A stretch of DNA of 64,000 nucleotides from Anaerolineae bacterium (GTDB taxonomy: Bacteria > Chloroflexota > Anaerolineae > Caldilineales > Caldilineaceae), in assembly GCA_030432295.1 (NCBI GenBank), contig JAUIHI010000029.1:24046-88045 (forward strand), written 5' to 3'. The notes under the pieces were generated by a model. It saw only the letters and a program-made list of their open reading frames with translations. It searched no databases and was not told where the DNA came from. Every line of letters begins with the position of its first letter. Position 1 is the first letter of the stretch. Shown here in pieces: positions 24,328-32,567 of this stretch. The position numbers and the translations under genes were made by a program.

Positions 24328-25101
24328 GTGGTGGGGACTGAAGATTCGTCACAATACCCAATACCCAATACCCCATATAGCCGGGCCGCGCTGCGGGGCA
24401 ACCCCTCGTTTGTGTGGCGGGCCGGCCAGGAGCGGCGGCTGGCGATGATTCTGGACGCGGCCCCGGACCGGCTGGAACGGGTGCTGGTGGATGGCTGCGG
24501 CGTGGGAATGTATGTGCGGGCGTTGCAGGCACACGCGGCTGATGTCCACGGGCTGGACATCGAAGGCGAGCATCTGGTCGGCGCAGTGGAGAACGCACCG
24601 GGCGCGGGGCTGGTGCTGGGCCGGGGGGAACAGTTGCCCTATCCCGACAACAGCTTCGATCTGCTGCTCAGTCACGAAGTGATCGAGCACGTGCAGGACG
24701 ACCGGCTGGCCGCGGCAGAGATGGCCCGGGTGCTGCGTCCCGGCGGGCGGGCGGTGATCTTCGCTCCCAACCGGCTCTATCCCTTCGAGACCCACGGCCA
24801 CTATTGGCAGGGCGAATACCATTTTGGCAATACGCCACTGATCAATTATCTGCCCGACAGTCTGCGTGACCGGCTGGCGCCCCACGTGCGGGCCTACACC
24901 CGTTGGGGGCTGCTCTCCCTTTTTGTGGGTCAGCCCGTGCGGGTGATCAGCCAGCGGCAAATCTACCCCGGCTATGACAATCTGGTGCGCAGCAAACCGG
25001 GCCTGGGCCGCTGGCTGCGTCGCATCACCTATGGCCTGGAACATTCGCCTCTGATGGCGTTTGGGATCAGCCACGTGCTGGTGATTGAGAAAGTCGATTG
25101 A
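24328..25101 (+). CDS. Class I SAM-dependent methyltransferase
   Basis: 257 residues. Motif I VLVDGCGVGMYVRAL, the acidic strand LDIEGEHL, the DLLLSHEVIEHV strand and VLRPGGRAVIFAPN match Methyltransf_11-type enzymes. The substrate is unknown; neighbouring cell-envelope genes suggest a lipid or glycan. The GTG start at 24328 has GGGAAGG upstream; the first ~20 residues, including SSQYPIPNTPY, are coded by a CCCAATA repeat, so the gene start itself lies in repeat DNA. The last residues contain an SHVLVIEK strand, a normal ending. Confidence 0.85.
   Translation: MVGTEDSSQYPIPNTPYSRAALRGNPSFVWRAGQERRLAMILDAAPDRLERVLVDGCGVGMYVRALQAHAADVHGLDIEGEHLVGAVENAPGAGLVLGRGEQLPYPDNSFDLLLSHEVIEHVQDDRLAAAEMARVLRPGGRAVIFAPNRLYPFETHGHYWQGEYHFGNTPLINYLPDSLRDRLAPHVRAYTRWGLLSLFVGQPVRVISQRQIYPGYDNLVRSKPGLGRWLRRITYGLEHSPLMAFGISHVLVIEKVD
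24345..24378 (+). repeat. CCCAATA repeat forming the start of a methyltransferase gene
   Basis: CACAATACCCAATACCCAAT continues into ACCCCATAT. It is one arm of the palindromic family at 14026-14096 and is translated. Confidence 0.75.
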
Positions 25102-25165
25102 ATTGAATTTTCCTGGCGATCGCAGTCCAACGTCTGCGGTCAACAGCGTATCCTAGAGAGTAAAA

Positions 25166-28100
25166 ATGTCACGTTCCAGTCAACACGATAGAATTCTAAT
25201 CCGACGGCGCAAGCGGGAGCGGGCGGTCACCAACCGGCCCCGGCCCTGGTTTTGGGTGGGGCAGGGCGTAGCCGCGCTTGTTTTGGCCGTCTTTCTTTCC
25301 TTAACCGCTGTGGTGGGCGCGGGCGCGGCCACAGTCTTTGGAATCTACACCTTCTACGCCCAGCAGTTGCCCGACGCCAGTGTCATCGAACAGCAGCAGG
25401 ACGAATTTGAGACTGTGCGCATCTATGACCGCACGGGCCAGCACCTGCTCTACGAGAGTGTGGACCCTCGACCCTTCCGGGGTGACCGCACGTATATTCC
25501 CCTCAATGAGATGTCACCCGCGGTGGTCCAGGCCGCGGTGGCGCTGGAAGACCGCAACTTCTGGGACAACCCCGGCGTCAATGTGCGGGGACTTTTCCGC
25601 GCCTTTGTCTCCAATTTGCAGGGCGGCGGTGTCCAGGGTGGCTCCTCCATCACCCAGCAGTTGATCAAAAATGTGATCATCCCCGTGGAGGAGCGCACCC
25701 AGCAATCCTACGCCCGTAAGATCAAAGAGGTGATTCTGGCGATGGAAGTCACCCGCCAGTATCCCAAAGAGAAGATTCTGGAGTGGTATCTCAACTACAA
25801 CTTCTATGGCAACCTGGCCTACGGCATCGAAGCCGCCAGCCAGGTCTATTTTGGCAAGAGCAGCAGCGAACTGAATGCAGCGGAGGCTGCGATGCTGGCC
25901 CCCATCCCCAACTCGCCTGCCTTCAACCCTATCCACAACCCGGAAGATGCCAAAATTCGTCAGGGCATTACCTTGCAGGCGATGGTCGATGCGGGCTATC
26001 TGACCCAGGCCGAGGCTGACGCCGACTTTGCCCAGACATTGAATCTGCGCGAGTCTGCGTCGGAACGCTTTGATGTGCTCACTGCGCCCCACTTTGCCCT
26101 ATACGCCCTGGAACGGTTGAAGGCCGAGTTCAATACCATCGATGAACCCTATTTCATCTGGAAAAAGGGTGTCACCGTCTACACAACCCTGGACGTGGAA
26201 CTGCAAAAATATGCGGAACAGGTGGCCAGGGATCACATCGCTTCTCTGCAGGCCGAGGGAAAAAATGTCTCCAATGCGTCGGTGGTGGTGATCAAACCGG
26301 ATACGGGCGAGATTCTGGCGATGGTAGGGTCCATTGACTACAACAACGAGGAGATCGACGGCCAGGTGAATGTGGCTCTCTCCGAGCGTCAGCCTGGCTC
26401 CAGCTTCAAGCCTTATGTCTATCTCACCGCGCTGATCCAGGGGATGACACCGGCTTCGATGATTTTGGATGTGCGCACCTCCTTCCCTCAGGCCGACGGA
26501 ACCTCTTATGTACCAGAAAACTTCGACCGGCGCTATCGGGGGCCGGTCAGCCTGCGCAACGGTCTGGCCCAATCTCTCAATATCCCCGCCATCCGGGTTA
26601 TGGACCAGGTGGGGGTCGCCAATGCCCTGCGCACGGCCCACCTGCTGGGCATCAACGGGCTGGACCGGGGGCTGAACTATTACGGGCTGAGTCTGGTGTT
26701 GGGCGGTGGCGAAGTGACTCTGCTCGACCACACCTACGCCTACAGTGTGCTTGCCAACAGCGGCGTCCAGGCCGGTGAACCTGTTCCACCGGAGGAAAAG
26801 CGGACCGGTTTTCGCAATTTGGATCCGGTGGCGATTCTGCAAGTGCGGGATACCGCGGGCACTATCCTGAAAAAGTACGAGCAGCCAAATGTGGAGCGCA
26901 TCATCAGTACCGATGCTCAATATCTCATCTCTAACATTATGAGCGACGACGTGGCCCGCGCCCCGATGTTTGGGGCCAACAGCCTGCTCACCCTGCCCGA
27001 TCGCCGGGTGGCGGCCAAGACCGGCACAACCAACGGCAACAAAGACAATTGGACGATGGGCTTCACCCCCCAACTGGCTGTCGGTGTGTGGGTGGGCAAT
27101 ACGGACAACGAATCGATGGACCGCACGACCGGTGCCACCGGTGCTGCCCCCATCTGGAACGCGGTGATGAGGCGCTATCACGAAGGGCTGCCTGTCCAGT
27201 GGTACGAACAGCCCCAAAATATCATTGCGCGCACGGTCTGTATTCCCAGTGGGCTACAGCCGTCCGAATACTGCCAGCAGCAGCGCTCGGAGATTTTTAT
27301 CGCGGGCAGTGAGCCAAAGGTGGAGGACAATCTTTGGCAGCCCTTTGAGATTGACAATACCAACGGCCTGTTGGCAACCGCATCCACCCCACCAGAGAAT
27401 CGGGAGACGAAAGTCTTTCTGATTTTGCCGCCAGAAGCCGAAGATTGGGTGCGGGACAGCGGCATCGCTCAGCCACCCCAGACTGAAAGCAATACCTCCT
27501 TTGAATTTGACCCGGAGGTTGCTATTACTTTCCCGGAACCGGGCGGCTATATCAGCACAACTGTCGAGATCAAAGGCAATGCCCGGGGTGATTTCCGCAA
27601 CTACCGGGTGGAGTTCGGCACCGGCCTGAACCCGTCCGAATGGCAGCCGATCGGCCCGGAACACGGCAACCAGGTGGAGAATGGCGTGCTGGAAGTGCTC
27701 AATACCGATGGGCTGGGCGAAGGACTCTATACAATGCGCCTGCTGGTGACACGGGGCGACGGCAGCGTGCGCGAGTGGAAGACCCGCTTCACCATCGACA
27801 AGACCGCCCCGTCGGTGGTCATCAGTGATCCCAAACCGGACCGGCTCTATGTGGTGGAGGACGACGAGCAGATCAACATCAATGCGATTGTCAACGATAC
27901 GTGGGCGATGGACCGGGTGGAATTTGCTATCGACGGCAACTATTTTGTGGACAGCACTGTAGCCCCTTTCAACGAGCGCTGGCAAATCACCTGGGCCAAT
28001 CTCGGCTCGGTGGAAGGCCCCGGCGCGGAGAACTGGCCCGGATTTGAGAGCGACGACCCAGACATCAGCCCAGGGCGTTGGCGCGAGTTTGGCAACGGCT

Positions 28101-28234
28101 CGGCGATTGTCGTGACCAGCAACGGCACGATCCTGCAAAGCCACGTCTTCAAAGTGCGGGCCGTGGACAGGGCGGGGAATGTGACGGAAAGCGAAGAAGT
28201 GCGGGTCTATGTACGGCTGAAGAAGAACGAGTAA
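25166..28234 (+). CDS. Class A penicillin-binding protein (PBP1A type)
   Basis: 1022 residues. A basic cytoplasmic start and one TM helix (~30-57) lead to a GT51 transglycosylase domain with the catalytic Glu128 in ALEDRNFWDNPG and GGSSITQQLIKN. The transpeptidase domain has SxxK at Ser412-Lys415 (PGSSFKP), SLN in LAQSLNIPA, and KTGT at Lys618. Beyond residue ~780 are two beta-sandwich Ig-like modules with no enzyme motif, longer than in typical PBP1A. It polymerises and cross-links peptidoglycan outside the membrane. The following spacer is a palindromic repeat. Confidence 0.95.
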   Translation: MSRSSQHDRILIRRRKRERAVTNRPRPWFWVGQGVAALVLAVFLSLTAVVGAGAATVFGIYTFYAQQLPDASVIEQQQDEFETVRIYDRTGQHLLYESVDPRPFRGDRTYIPLNEMSPAVVQAAVALEDRNFWDNPGVNVRGLFRAFVSNLQGGGVQGGSSITQQLIKNVIIPVEERTQQSYARKIKEVILAMEVTRQYPKEKILEWYLNYNFYGNLAYGIEAASQVYFGKSSSELNAAEAAMLAPIPNSPAFNPIHNPEDAKIRQGITLQAMVDAGYLTQAEADADFAQTLNLRESASERFDVLTAPHFALYALERLKAEFNTIDEPYFIWKKGVTVYTTLDVELQKYAEQVARDHIASLQAEGKNVSNASVVVIKPDTGEILAMVGSIDYNNEEIDGQVNVALSERQPGSSFKPYVYLTALIQGMTPASMILDVRTSFPQADGTSYVPENFDRRYRGPVSLRNGLAQSLNIPAIRVMDQVGVANALRTAHLLGINGLDRGLNYYGLSLVLGGGEVTLLDHTYAYSVLANSGVQAGEPVPPEEKRTGFRNLDPVAILQVRDTAGTILKKYEQPNVERIISTDAQYLISNIMSDDVARAPMFGANSLLTLPDRRVAAKTGTTNGNKDNWTMGFTPQLAVGVWVGNTDNESMDRTTGATGAAPIWNAVMRRYHEGLPVQWYEQPQNIIARTVCIPSGLQPSEYCQQQRSEIFIAGSEPKVEDNLWQPFEIDNTNGLLATASTPPENRETKVFLILPPEAEDWVRDSGIAQPPQTESNTSFEFDPEVAITFPEPGGYISTTVEIKGNARGDFRNYRVEFGTGLNPSEWQPIGPEHGNQVENGVLEVLNTDGLGEGLYTMRLLVTRGDGSVREWKTRFTIDKTAPSVVISDPKPDRLYVVEDDEQININAIVNDTWAMDRVEFAIDGNYFVDSTVAPFNERWQITWANLGSVEGPGAENWPGFESDDPDISPGRWREFGNGSAIVVTSNGTILQSHVFKVRAVDRAGNVTESEEVRVYVRLKKNE

Positions 28235-28243
28235 GCAGTAGAC

Positions 28244-28297
28244 AGTGACCAGTAAACAGTGGGGTGTCACGACATCCACTTGTTTACTGGTCACTCT
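28244..28297. repeat. Palindromic AGTGACCAGTAAACAGT repeat
   Basis: AGTGACCAGTAAACAGTGG faces CCACTTGTTTACTGGTCACT with one mismatch or bulge. It lies between the PBP gene and surE and begins within ten bases of the PBP stop codon. Confidence 0.8.
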
Positions 28298-28323
28298 TTT
28301 CTGCTTTTCCGGGATAGGAACGA

Positions 28324-29115
28324 ATGCCCAATATTTTAGTGACAAACGACGACGGGGTAAATGCCTCCGGCATACAGGCCCTGGCCGCTGCGCTGGACGC
28401 CATCGGCACGGTGACGGTCATCGCGCCAGAGCGCAACTGGAGTGCAGCAGGCCATCCCAAAACCCTGCACAAACCCATGCGTCTGACGCCCGTTGCCTGG
28501 CCGGACGGACGCACGGCCTATGCGTGCAGCGGCGCGCCATCGGACTGCGTGGCCCTGGCGATGCTGGGCGCGACAGATGTAACCTTCGATCTGGTGGTCA
28601 GCGGCATCAACAGCAGCTACAATCTGAGTTCCGATGTCTTCTACAGCGGTACAGTGGCCGGCGCAATGGAGTCGATTATCCACGGCGTGCCTGCCCTGGC
28701 CGTCAGTCTGGGTGGGGTGGAGAGCGGTCCTGCCAGCCAGTCGGTGGCCGAGGCTGCGGCTGCCGGGATTGCCGCTGAGATTGCCACCGAAGCGCTGGCC
28801 CAGACTCTGCCGCCCTATACGCTGCTCAACATCAATCTGCCCCGCCTCTCCAGAGCCGATCTGCGGGGTGTGCAGACGACCCGTTTGGGTCGCCGTATCT
28901 ATCGGGATGTGCTGGACACCCGCAAAGACCCATCCGGACGGCCCTATTATTGGATCGGTGGCGAGGTTCCCACGGGATTTCCAGAGGAGGGCAGCGACAT
29001 CGGGGCGGTGGAAAACGGGTACGTCAGCATCACTCCGCTGGGCATCGACCTGACCAGCTACGCCACCCTTGCCCAACTGGACGGCTGGCGTCTTCCCACT
29101 GTGGGGGCCGCATGA
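28324..29115 (+). CDS. surE: 5'/3'-nucleotidase SurE
   Basis: 263 residues. MPNILVTNDDGVNASGI carries the catalytic and metal-binding Asp9-Asp10; PERNWSAAGH and VVSGINSSYNLSSDVFYSGTV complete the metal site and dimer core. SurE dephosphorylates nucleoside monophosphates and short polyphosphate in the cytoplasm. The start has AGGAACGA upstream. The end overlaps the next start (ATGA, 29112-29115). Confidence 0.95.
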   Translation: MPNILVTNDDGVNASGIQALAAALDAIGTVTVIAPERNWSAAGHPKTLHKPMRLTPVAWPDGRTAYACSGAPSDCVALAMLGATDVTFDLVVSGINSSYNLSSDVFYSGTVAGAMESIIHGVPALAVSLGGVESGPASQSVAEAAAAGIAAEIATEALAQTLPPYTLLNINLPRLSRADLRGVQTTRLGRRIYRDVLDTRKDPSGRPYYWIGGEVPTGFPEEGSDIGAVENGYVSITPLGIDLTSYATLAQLDGWRLPTVGAA

Positions 29116-30059
29116 CAGCCCAGACTTTCTCTGCGCCCGCCGAAGAGCATCAATCGTCGATGGTCTTTCGGCCAGCGCCGGACCGTAGCCGCTGGGAAGG
29201 ACTGGCGGTAGCCAGTTGGGTGCTGATTATCGATCTGGCCTTGGCGTTTTGGCTCCTGCGCCGGCCTGTGGATGGGATCAGCTTTCTGCTGCTCTTCGCC
29301 GTTCTGCTCAGCCTGCCCTTTCTCTTCCATCTGCTCTATCGCATTTGGGGCGCGTTTTCCCTGGAGTATTGGGTGGACCGCAACGCTGTGCGCATCCGCT
29401 GGGCCGCGGAGAGTGTGGTGGTTCCGCTGCCCGCCATCCGGCAAATTCTCCGGGACGGGGCGCCGCCGGTTCCCCGCTCGGCCCGCTACTGGCCTGCTGC
29501 TTTTGTGCGCCCGCTCTCGCGTCCAATGCCCAGCAACAGCCGGGAGCGTTGGGCGCTGTACGCTTCCCGTCCGCCGGGAGAGTCCCTGTGGCTGGAAACC
29601 GACGATGCGCTCTTTGCGATTTCGCCAGCGCAGCCCGACGATTTTCTGGCCGCGTTGCAAGAGCACCATCAGCTTGGCCCCTCCCATTCCCTGGCCCTGG
29701 GCAGCGAACGGACTGGACTCCACGCAATTGGGTTTCTGGACGATCGGTTGGGCCGTCGCTTGCTGCTGGCCGGGTTGCTGGGCGCGTTGGCACTCTTTGG
29801 GGTGCTCTTTTTCGCCTACCCGGGCCTGCCAGATCTGCTGATTTTTCACTACGACGCCGCGGGTCTGCCCGACAGCATCCGGCCCAAAGGTGCGCTCTTT
29901 TTGTTGCCTGCCATCGGACTGGTCGCTTTTCTGGCGAACAGTCTGGCCGGTCTTTGGCTGGTCTACCGGCGGCAGTTGACCGGTGCCTATCTGCTCTGGG
30001 GGAGTACACTTGCCGTCCAACTTCTTTCTTTGCTCGCTCTTTTTAGTCTGATAAGGTAG
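29112..30059 (+). CDS. Membrane protein with PH-like (bPH_6) and DUF1648-type segments
   Basis: 315 residues, starting at the ATG that overlaps the surE stop. Two N-terminal hydrophobic segments (ASWVLIIDLALAFWLL and FLLLFAVLLSLPFLFHLLY) precede a PH-like beta domain (AVRIRWAAESVVVPLPAI, ERWALYASRP). Two or three further hydrophobic segments follow, with LPDLLIFHYDAAGLPD between them, the DUF1648 signature. The family has no defined role; it occurs in small membrane proteins linked to envelope or signalling. It is coupled to surE and followed 6 bp on by a glycosyltransferase gene. Confidence 0.75.
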   Translation: MTAQTFSAPAEEHQSSMVFRPAPDRSRWEGLAVASWVLIIDLALAFWLLRRPVDGISFLLLFAVLLSLPFLFHLLYRIWGAFSLEYWVDRNAVRIRWAAESVVVPLPAIRQILRDGAPPVPRSARYWPAAFVRPLSRPMPSNSRERWALYASRPPGESLWLETDDALFAISPAQPDDFLAALQEHHQLGPSHSLALGSERTGLHAIGFLDDRLGRRLLLAGLLGALALFGVLFFAYPGLPDLLIFHYDAAGLPDSIRPKGALFLLPAIGLVAFLANSLAGLWLVYRRQLTGAYLLWGSTLAVQLLSLLALFSLIR

Positions 30060-30065
30060 CCAATC

Positions 30066-30845
30066 GTGCCACAGCCCTTTCTGACGATTGTGATTCCGGC
30101 CTATAACGAAGAAAAACGCTTGCCGGGTTCGCTGGAAAAAATCGGTAAATTTCTGCGCAAACAGTCCTATTCTTCTGAAGTTCTGGTGGTGGAGAATGGC
30201 TCGACCGATGGAACCAGTGATGTGGTGCGGGCTTTTGCCCAGGGTGTAACCGGGGACGACCCCTTTAGTGTCCAATTGTTGCACAGTGATCAGGGCAAGG
30301 GGGCGGCTGTCAAAACGGGGATGCTGGTGGGCAAAGGTGCGCATCTCTTTATCTGCGATGCTGACCTCTCGATGCCAATCGAAGAAGTGAATAAATTCCT
30401 GCCGCCTAATCTGCCCGCGGGTTCTTTTGATGTGGCGATTGCCAGCCGGGAGATTGCCGGGGCTGTGCGCTACAACGAACCGGGCTATCGCCACCTGATG
30501 GGCCGGGTCTTCAATCTGATCGTGCGCACGCTGATTATTCCGGGGATTGAAGATACCCAATGCGGCTTCAAACTCTTCACCCAGGCCGCGGCCCAGGACA
30601 TCTTCCCCTATCAGACCATCAGCGGCTGGGGCTTCGATCCGGAGGTGCTCTACATTGCCAATTCGCGCAGACTGCGGGTGGTGGAAGTGCCCATCAATTG
30701 GTACTATATGGCCGACAGCCGGGTGAGTCCTGTGCGGGATACGATCAAAATGTTTCGCGAGGTCTTGCGGGTGCGGCGCAATGGCCGACGGGGAATGTAT
30801 AAGAAGACGGATACGGCGGTGGGGGGAGCAGGTATTAGCGATTAG
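30066..30845 (+). CDS. Glycosyltransferase family 2, dolichyl-phosphate-glucose-synthase (ALG5)-like
   Basis: 259 residues with VIPAYNEEKRLPGSLEKI, VVENGSTDGTSD, DQGKGAAVKTGML and FICDADLSMP, the metal-binding DxD region of the ALG5 branch; DTQCGFKLF is the conserved QCGFK segment of this branch. No TM helix is seen, so it is a peripheral membrane enzyme. It probably makes polyprenyl-phosphate hexose. The GTG start at 30066 follows AAGGTAG. Confidence 0.88.
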   Translation: MPQPFLTIVIPAYNEEKRLPGSLEKIGKFLRKQSYSSEVLVVENGSTDGTSDVVRAFAQGVTGDDPFSVQLLHSDQGKGAAVKTGMLVGKGAHLFICDADLSMPIEEVNKFLPPNLPAGSFDVAIASREIAGAVRYNEPGYRHLMGRVFNLIVRTLIIPGIEDTQCGFKLFTQAAAQDIFPYQTISGWGFDPEVLYIANSRRLRVVEVPINWYYMADSRVSPVRDTIKMFREVLRVRRNGRRGMYKKTDTAVGGAGISD

Positions 30846-30846
30846 A

Positions 30847-30885
30847 GATTGGGTAGGGACGGGCAATCGACGTCCCTACCCAATC
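30847..30885. repeat. Perfect 15-bp hairpin between convergent genes
   Basis: GATTGGGTAGGGACG (30847-30861) and its inverted copy (30871-30885), loop 9 nt. It may end transcription from both sides; it is of the same style as the other palindromic repeats. Confidence 0.8.
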
Positions 30886-30887
30886 CC

Positions 30888-31364
30888 TCATAACCTCTCA
30901 TACCGCCCCTGAAAATAGAGCAGCGGCTCTCCATCCCACCACTTCACATATTCCACCTGGCCGATGTAGAGGGTGTGATCCCCGGCGATGTGGGCATCGG
31001 TGACGGTGACGATCAGATGGGCCAGGCTCTCGGCCAGCAGGGGGATGCCATCCACTTCGACAAATTCGGGCTGGAAGTCCGGCGCACCGAAGCCCGCGAA
31101 ATGCTGGCTGTATGCCTCCTGGGACGCGGTCAGCACACTCACCCCATAACGCCCACTCTGCTGTAGATAGCCGTGCATATGTGCTTTGTTGGCGACCGAA
31201 ACCAGCACCAGCGGCGGCTCCAACGAGACGGAAACAAAGGCGTTGGCGGTCATGCCGTGGGTTTCACCGTCAACGACTGTTGTCACGACGGTGATGCCGC
31301 TGGCAAAACGGCCCAGCGCATTGCGGAATTCCCGGGAGTTAAAGGGGGCTTCGGATTGGCTCAC
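30888..31364 (-). CDS. Flavin reductase-like domain protein
   Basis: 158 residues. FRNALGRFASGITVVTT, MTANAFVSVSLEPPLVLVSV and GDHTLYIGQVEYV are the hallmarks of the HpaC/flavin reductase family, which binds FMN in a split barrel and gives reduced flavin to monooxygenases. The GTG start at 31364 has AGGAG 8 nt upstream; the longer frame has no support. No partner monooxygenase is adjacent; the FAD protein at 55295 is not an obvious partner. Confidence 0.88.
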   Translation of the reverse strand: MSQSEAPFNSREFRNALGRFASGITVVTTVVDGETHGMTANAFVSVSLEPPLVLVSVANKAHMHGYLQQSGRYGVSVLTASQEAYSQHFAGFGAPDFQPEFVEVDGIPLLAESLAHLIVTVTDAHIAGDHTLYIGQVEYVKWWDGEPLLYFQGRYERL

Positions 31365-31463
31365 AACTCTCTCCTGTTGAGAATGGATTAGGATAGGCGG
31401 ATGTGATCCTATCCTAGCGGAAGCAGGGCGGGTGGGCAAATTTTCTTTACTGTTTCTGCTCTG

Positions 31464-32147
31464 TCAAACTGCTGGGCGAGATTGGGTTGCCAGCCCGATC
31501 TGCACACTGTTCGCCACGTAGTGGGCCACCAGTGGCGCAACCAGACTGCCCGTTGTCATAAAAAGCAGGCCGAAGATTACCCCGGCCAACCCCCCGCCTG
31601 CCATTCCCCATACGCCCTGAGGGCTGTGCACCAGACCGAAGACGACACCGCCGCCCAGCACCAACGCCAGGGGTGCTATCCACGGGGAGAGTCCGCCAAT
31701 CAGCAGGCTGCGGAAGAGTAACTCCTCCACCAGCACTGCGGGGAGAAAGGCCAGCAGCACCAGCCAGAACTCCCGTCGATTGGTGGGCAGAAGAATCTCC
31801 AGAACCGATGGCGAATAGAAACGTCCGCCACCCAATTTCAACAGCAGCTGGGTGGCAGTGTAGAAACCGAAGGCCAGCACCAGCCCGATGGCCAGGCCAA
31901 GCAGCGCATCGGTTTGCCAATTGGCCCACTGCCAGCCCAGCGCCGACGGCTTTACCCCGCTCAGCAGACCCAGCCCAATGCAGACGAAGACCAGCAGAAC
32001 CCGCAGCGCGTTTTCCTGGGGCAACAGGAGCAGATTGCGCTCTGGTCGCCAGGTGCGCAACAGCCGGGCCGTGGCGAATGTGCCATAACCGATAAAACCG
32101 GTGAGGGCCAGGGTGAAGAGGAGGAAAAAAGCGTAGCGAATGGTCAT
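31464..32147 (-). CDS. CPBP family intramembrane metalloprotease
   Basis: 227 residues, about seven hydrophobic segments. The ABI/CPBP motifs are present: EELLFRSLL (motif 1, two Glu and Arg) and FGLVHSPQG (motif 2, His), with HYVANS as motif 3. In bacteria such proteases act on membrane peptides or bacteriocin maturation; the substrate is unknown. The ATG at 32147 has no Shine-Dalgarno, but a TATACT box (minus strand, 32154-32159) lies 6 bp upstream, so its mRNA is probably leaderless. Confidence 0.85.
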   Translation of the reverse strand: MTIRYAFFLLFTLALTGFIGYGTFATARLLRTWRPERNLLLLPQENALRVLLVFVCIGLGLLSGVKPSALGWQWANWQTDALLGLAIGLVLAFGFYTATQLLLKLGGGRFYSPSVLEILLPTNRREFWLVLLAFLPAVLVEELLFRSLLIGGLSPWIAPLALVLGGGVVFGLVHSPQGVWGMAGGGLAGVIFGLLFMTTGSLVAPLVAHYVANSVQIGLATQSRPAV

Positions 32148-32153
32148 AGGGGA

Positions 32154-32159
32154 AGTATA
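32154..32159 (-). promoter_or_regulatory. Minus-10 box of a leaderless promoter (CPBP gene)
   Basis: TATACT on the minus strand, 6 bp from the ATG. No good -35 hexamer is seen at 17 bp. Confidence 0.45.
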
Positions 32160-32162
32160 GCA

Positions 32163-32232
32163 TATGGGCGCAGGGACTGGGGATTGGGGACTGGAGACTG
32201 GGCTTGCCCGCTCCCCAATTCCCAATCCCCCC
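32163..32232. repeat. Dispersed GGGACTGGGGATTGGGGACTGG repeat
   Basis: GGGGATTGGGGACTGG faces CCCCAATTCCCAATCCCC, an imperfect palindrome related to the repeat at 13120-13192. Confidence 0.7.
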
Positions 32233-32235
32233 AAA

Positions 32236-32264
32236 TTGCCTACAATCTGGGAGACTGGTATACT
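32236..32264 (+). promoter_or_regulatory. Promoter of a candidate small RNA
   Basis: TTGCCT (32236-32241), 17-bp spacer, TATACT (32259-32264), preceded by TGG as an extended -10. Confidence 0.6.
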
Positions 32265-32270
32265 ATTCAG

Positions 32271-32328
32271 GAATTTGAAGGGGCTTCGGTCTCTTCCTGG
32301 CGGAGACAATGGCGTCTCCGCCTTTTTT
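32271..32328 (+). ncRNA. Candidate small RNA ending in a perfect intrinsic terminator
   Basis: From the expected start near 32271 to the T-run is about 58 nt. No start codon with a ribosome site is seen. It ends in the stem GGCGGAGAC/GTCTCCGCC (32299-32307 and 32314-32322) followed by six T. A second pairing, GTCTC with GAGAC, could compete with the terminator. No + strand gene lies upstream for which this could be the normal terminator. Confidence 0.5.
32299..32328 (+). terminator. Strong rho-independent terminator
   Basis: Perfect 9-bp GC-rich stem, 6-nt loop, then TTTTTT at 32323-32328. Confidence 0.85.
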
Positions 32329-32340
32329 GTGCCCCGGTTT

Positions 32341-32370
32341 TCGACCAGCCCTGCCTCCACAGGGTATAAT
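32341..32370 (+). promoter_or_regulatory. Likely promoter of the acyl-CoA dehydrogenase gene
   Basis: TCGACC (32341-32346), 18-bp spacer, TATAAT (32365-32370). The leader of ~190 nt to the gene contains two dispersed repeats: the CCACGAAGACACAAAGACACG word near 32397 and the hairpin at 32442-32473. Confidence 0.5.
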
Positions 32371-32395
32371 AGACTGGATTTTATCTGATCTTTGA

Positions 32396-32545
32396 ACCAC
32401 GAAGACACAAAGACACGAAGAAAAGCAAGACAGGATAGTTGGAAGTTCGACTTTTTCCGAAAAGTCGAACTTCTGGACACCAGAGATTTTGTTGGCAGAG
32501 CAATAGGGCTTTTTTCTTAGTGGCTTAGTGCCTTTGTGGTTAAAT
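32396..32545. repeat. CACGAAGACACAAAGACACG repeat pair enclosing a hairpin
   Basis: ACCACGAAGACACAAAGAC (about 32396-32414) faces CTTAGTGCCTTTGTGGTTAA (about 32524-32543). Between them lies GAAGTTCGACTTT with its inverted copy (32442-32473), the same hairpin as at 58084-58117. Confidence 0.75.
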
Positions 32546-32567
32546 CCGCCACGAAGGAGTGTCCGAA

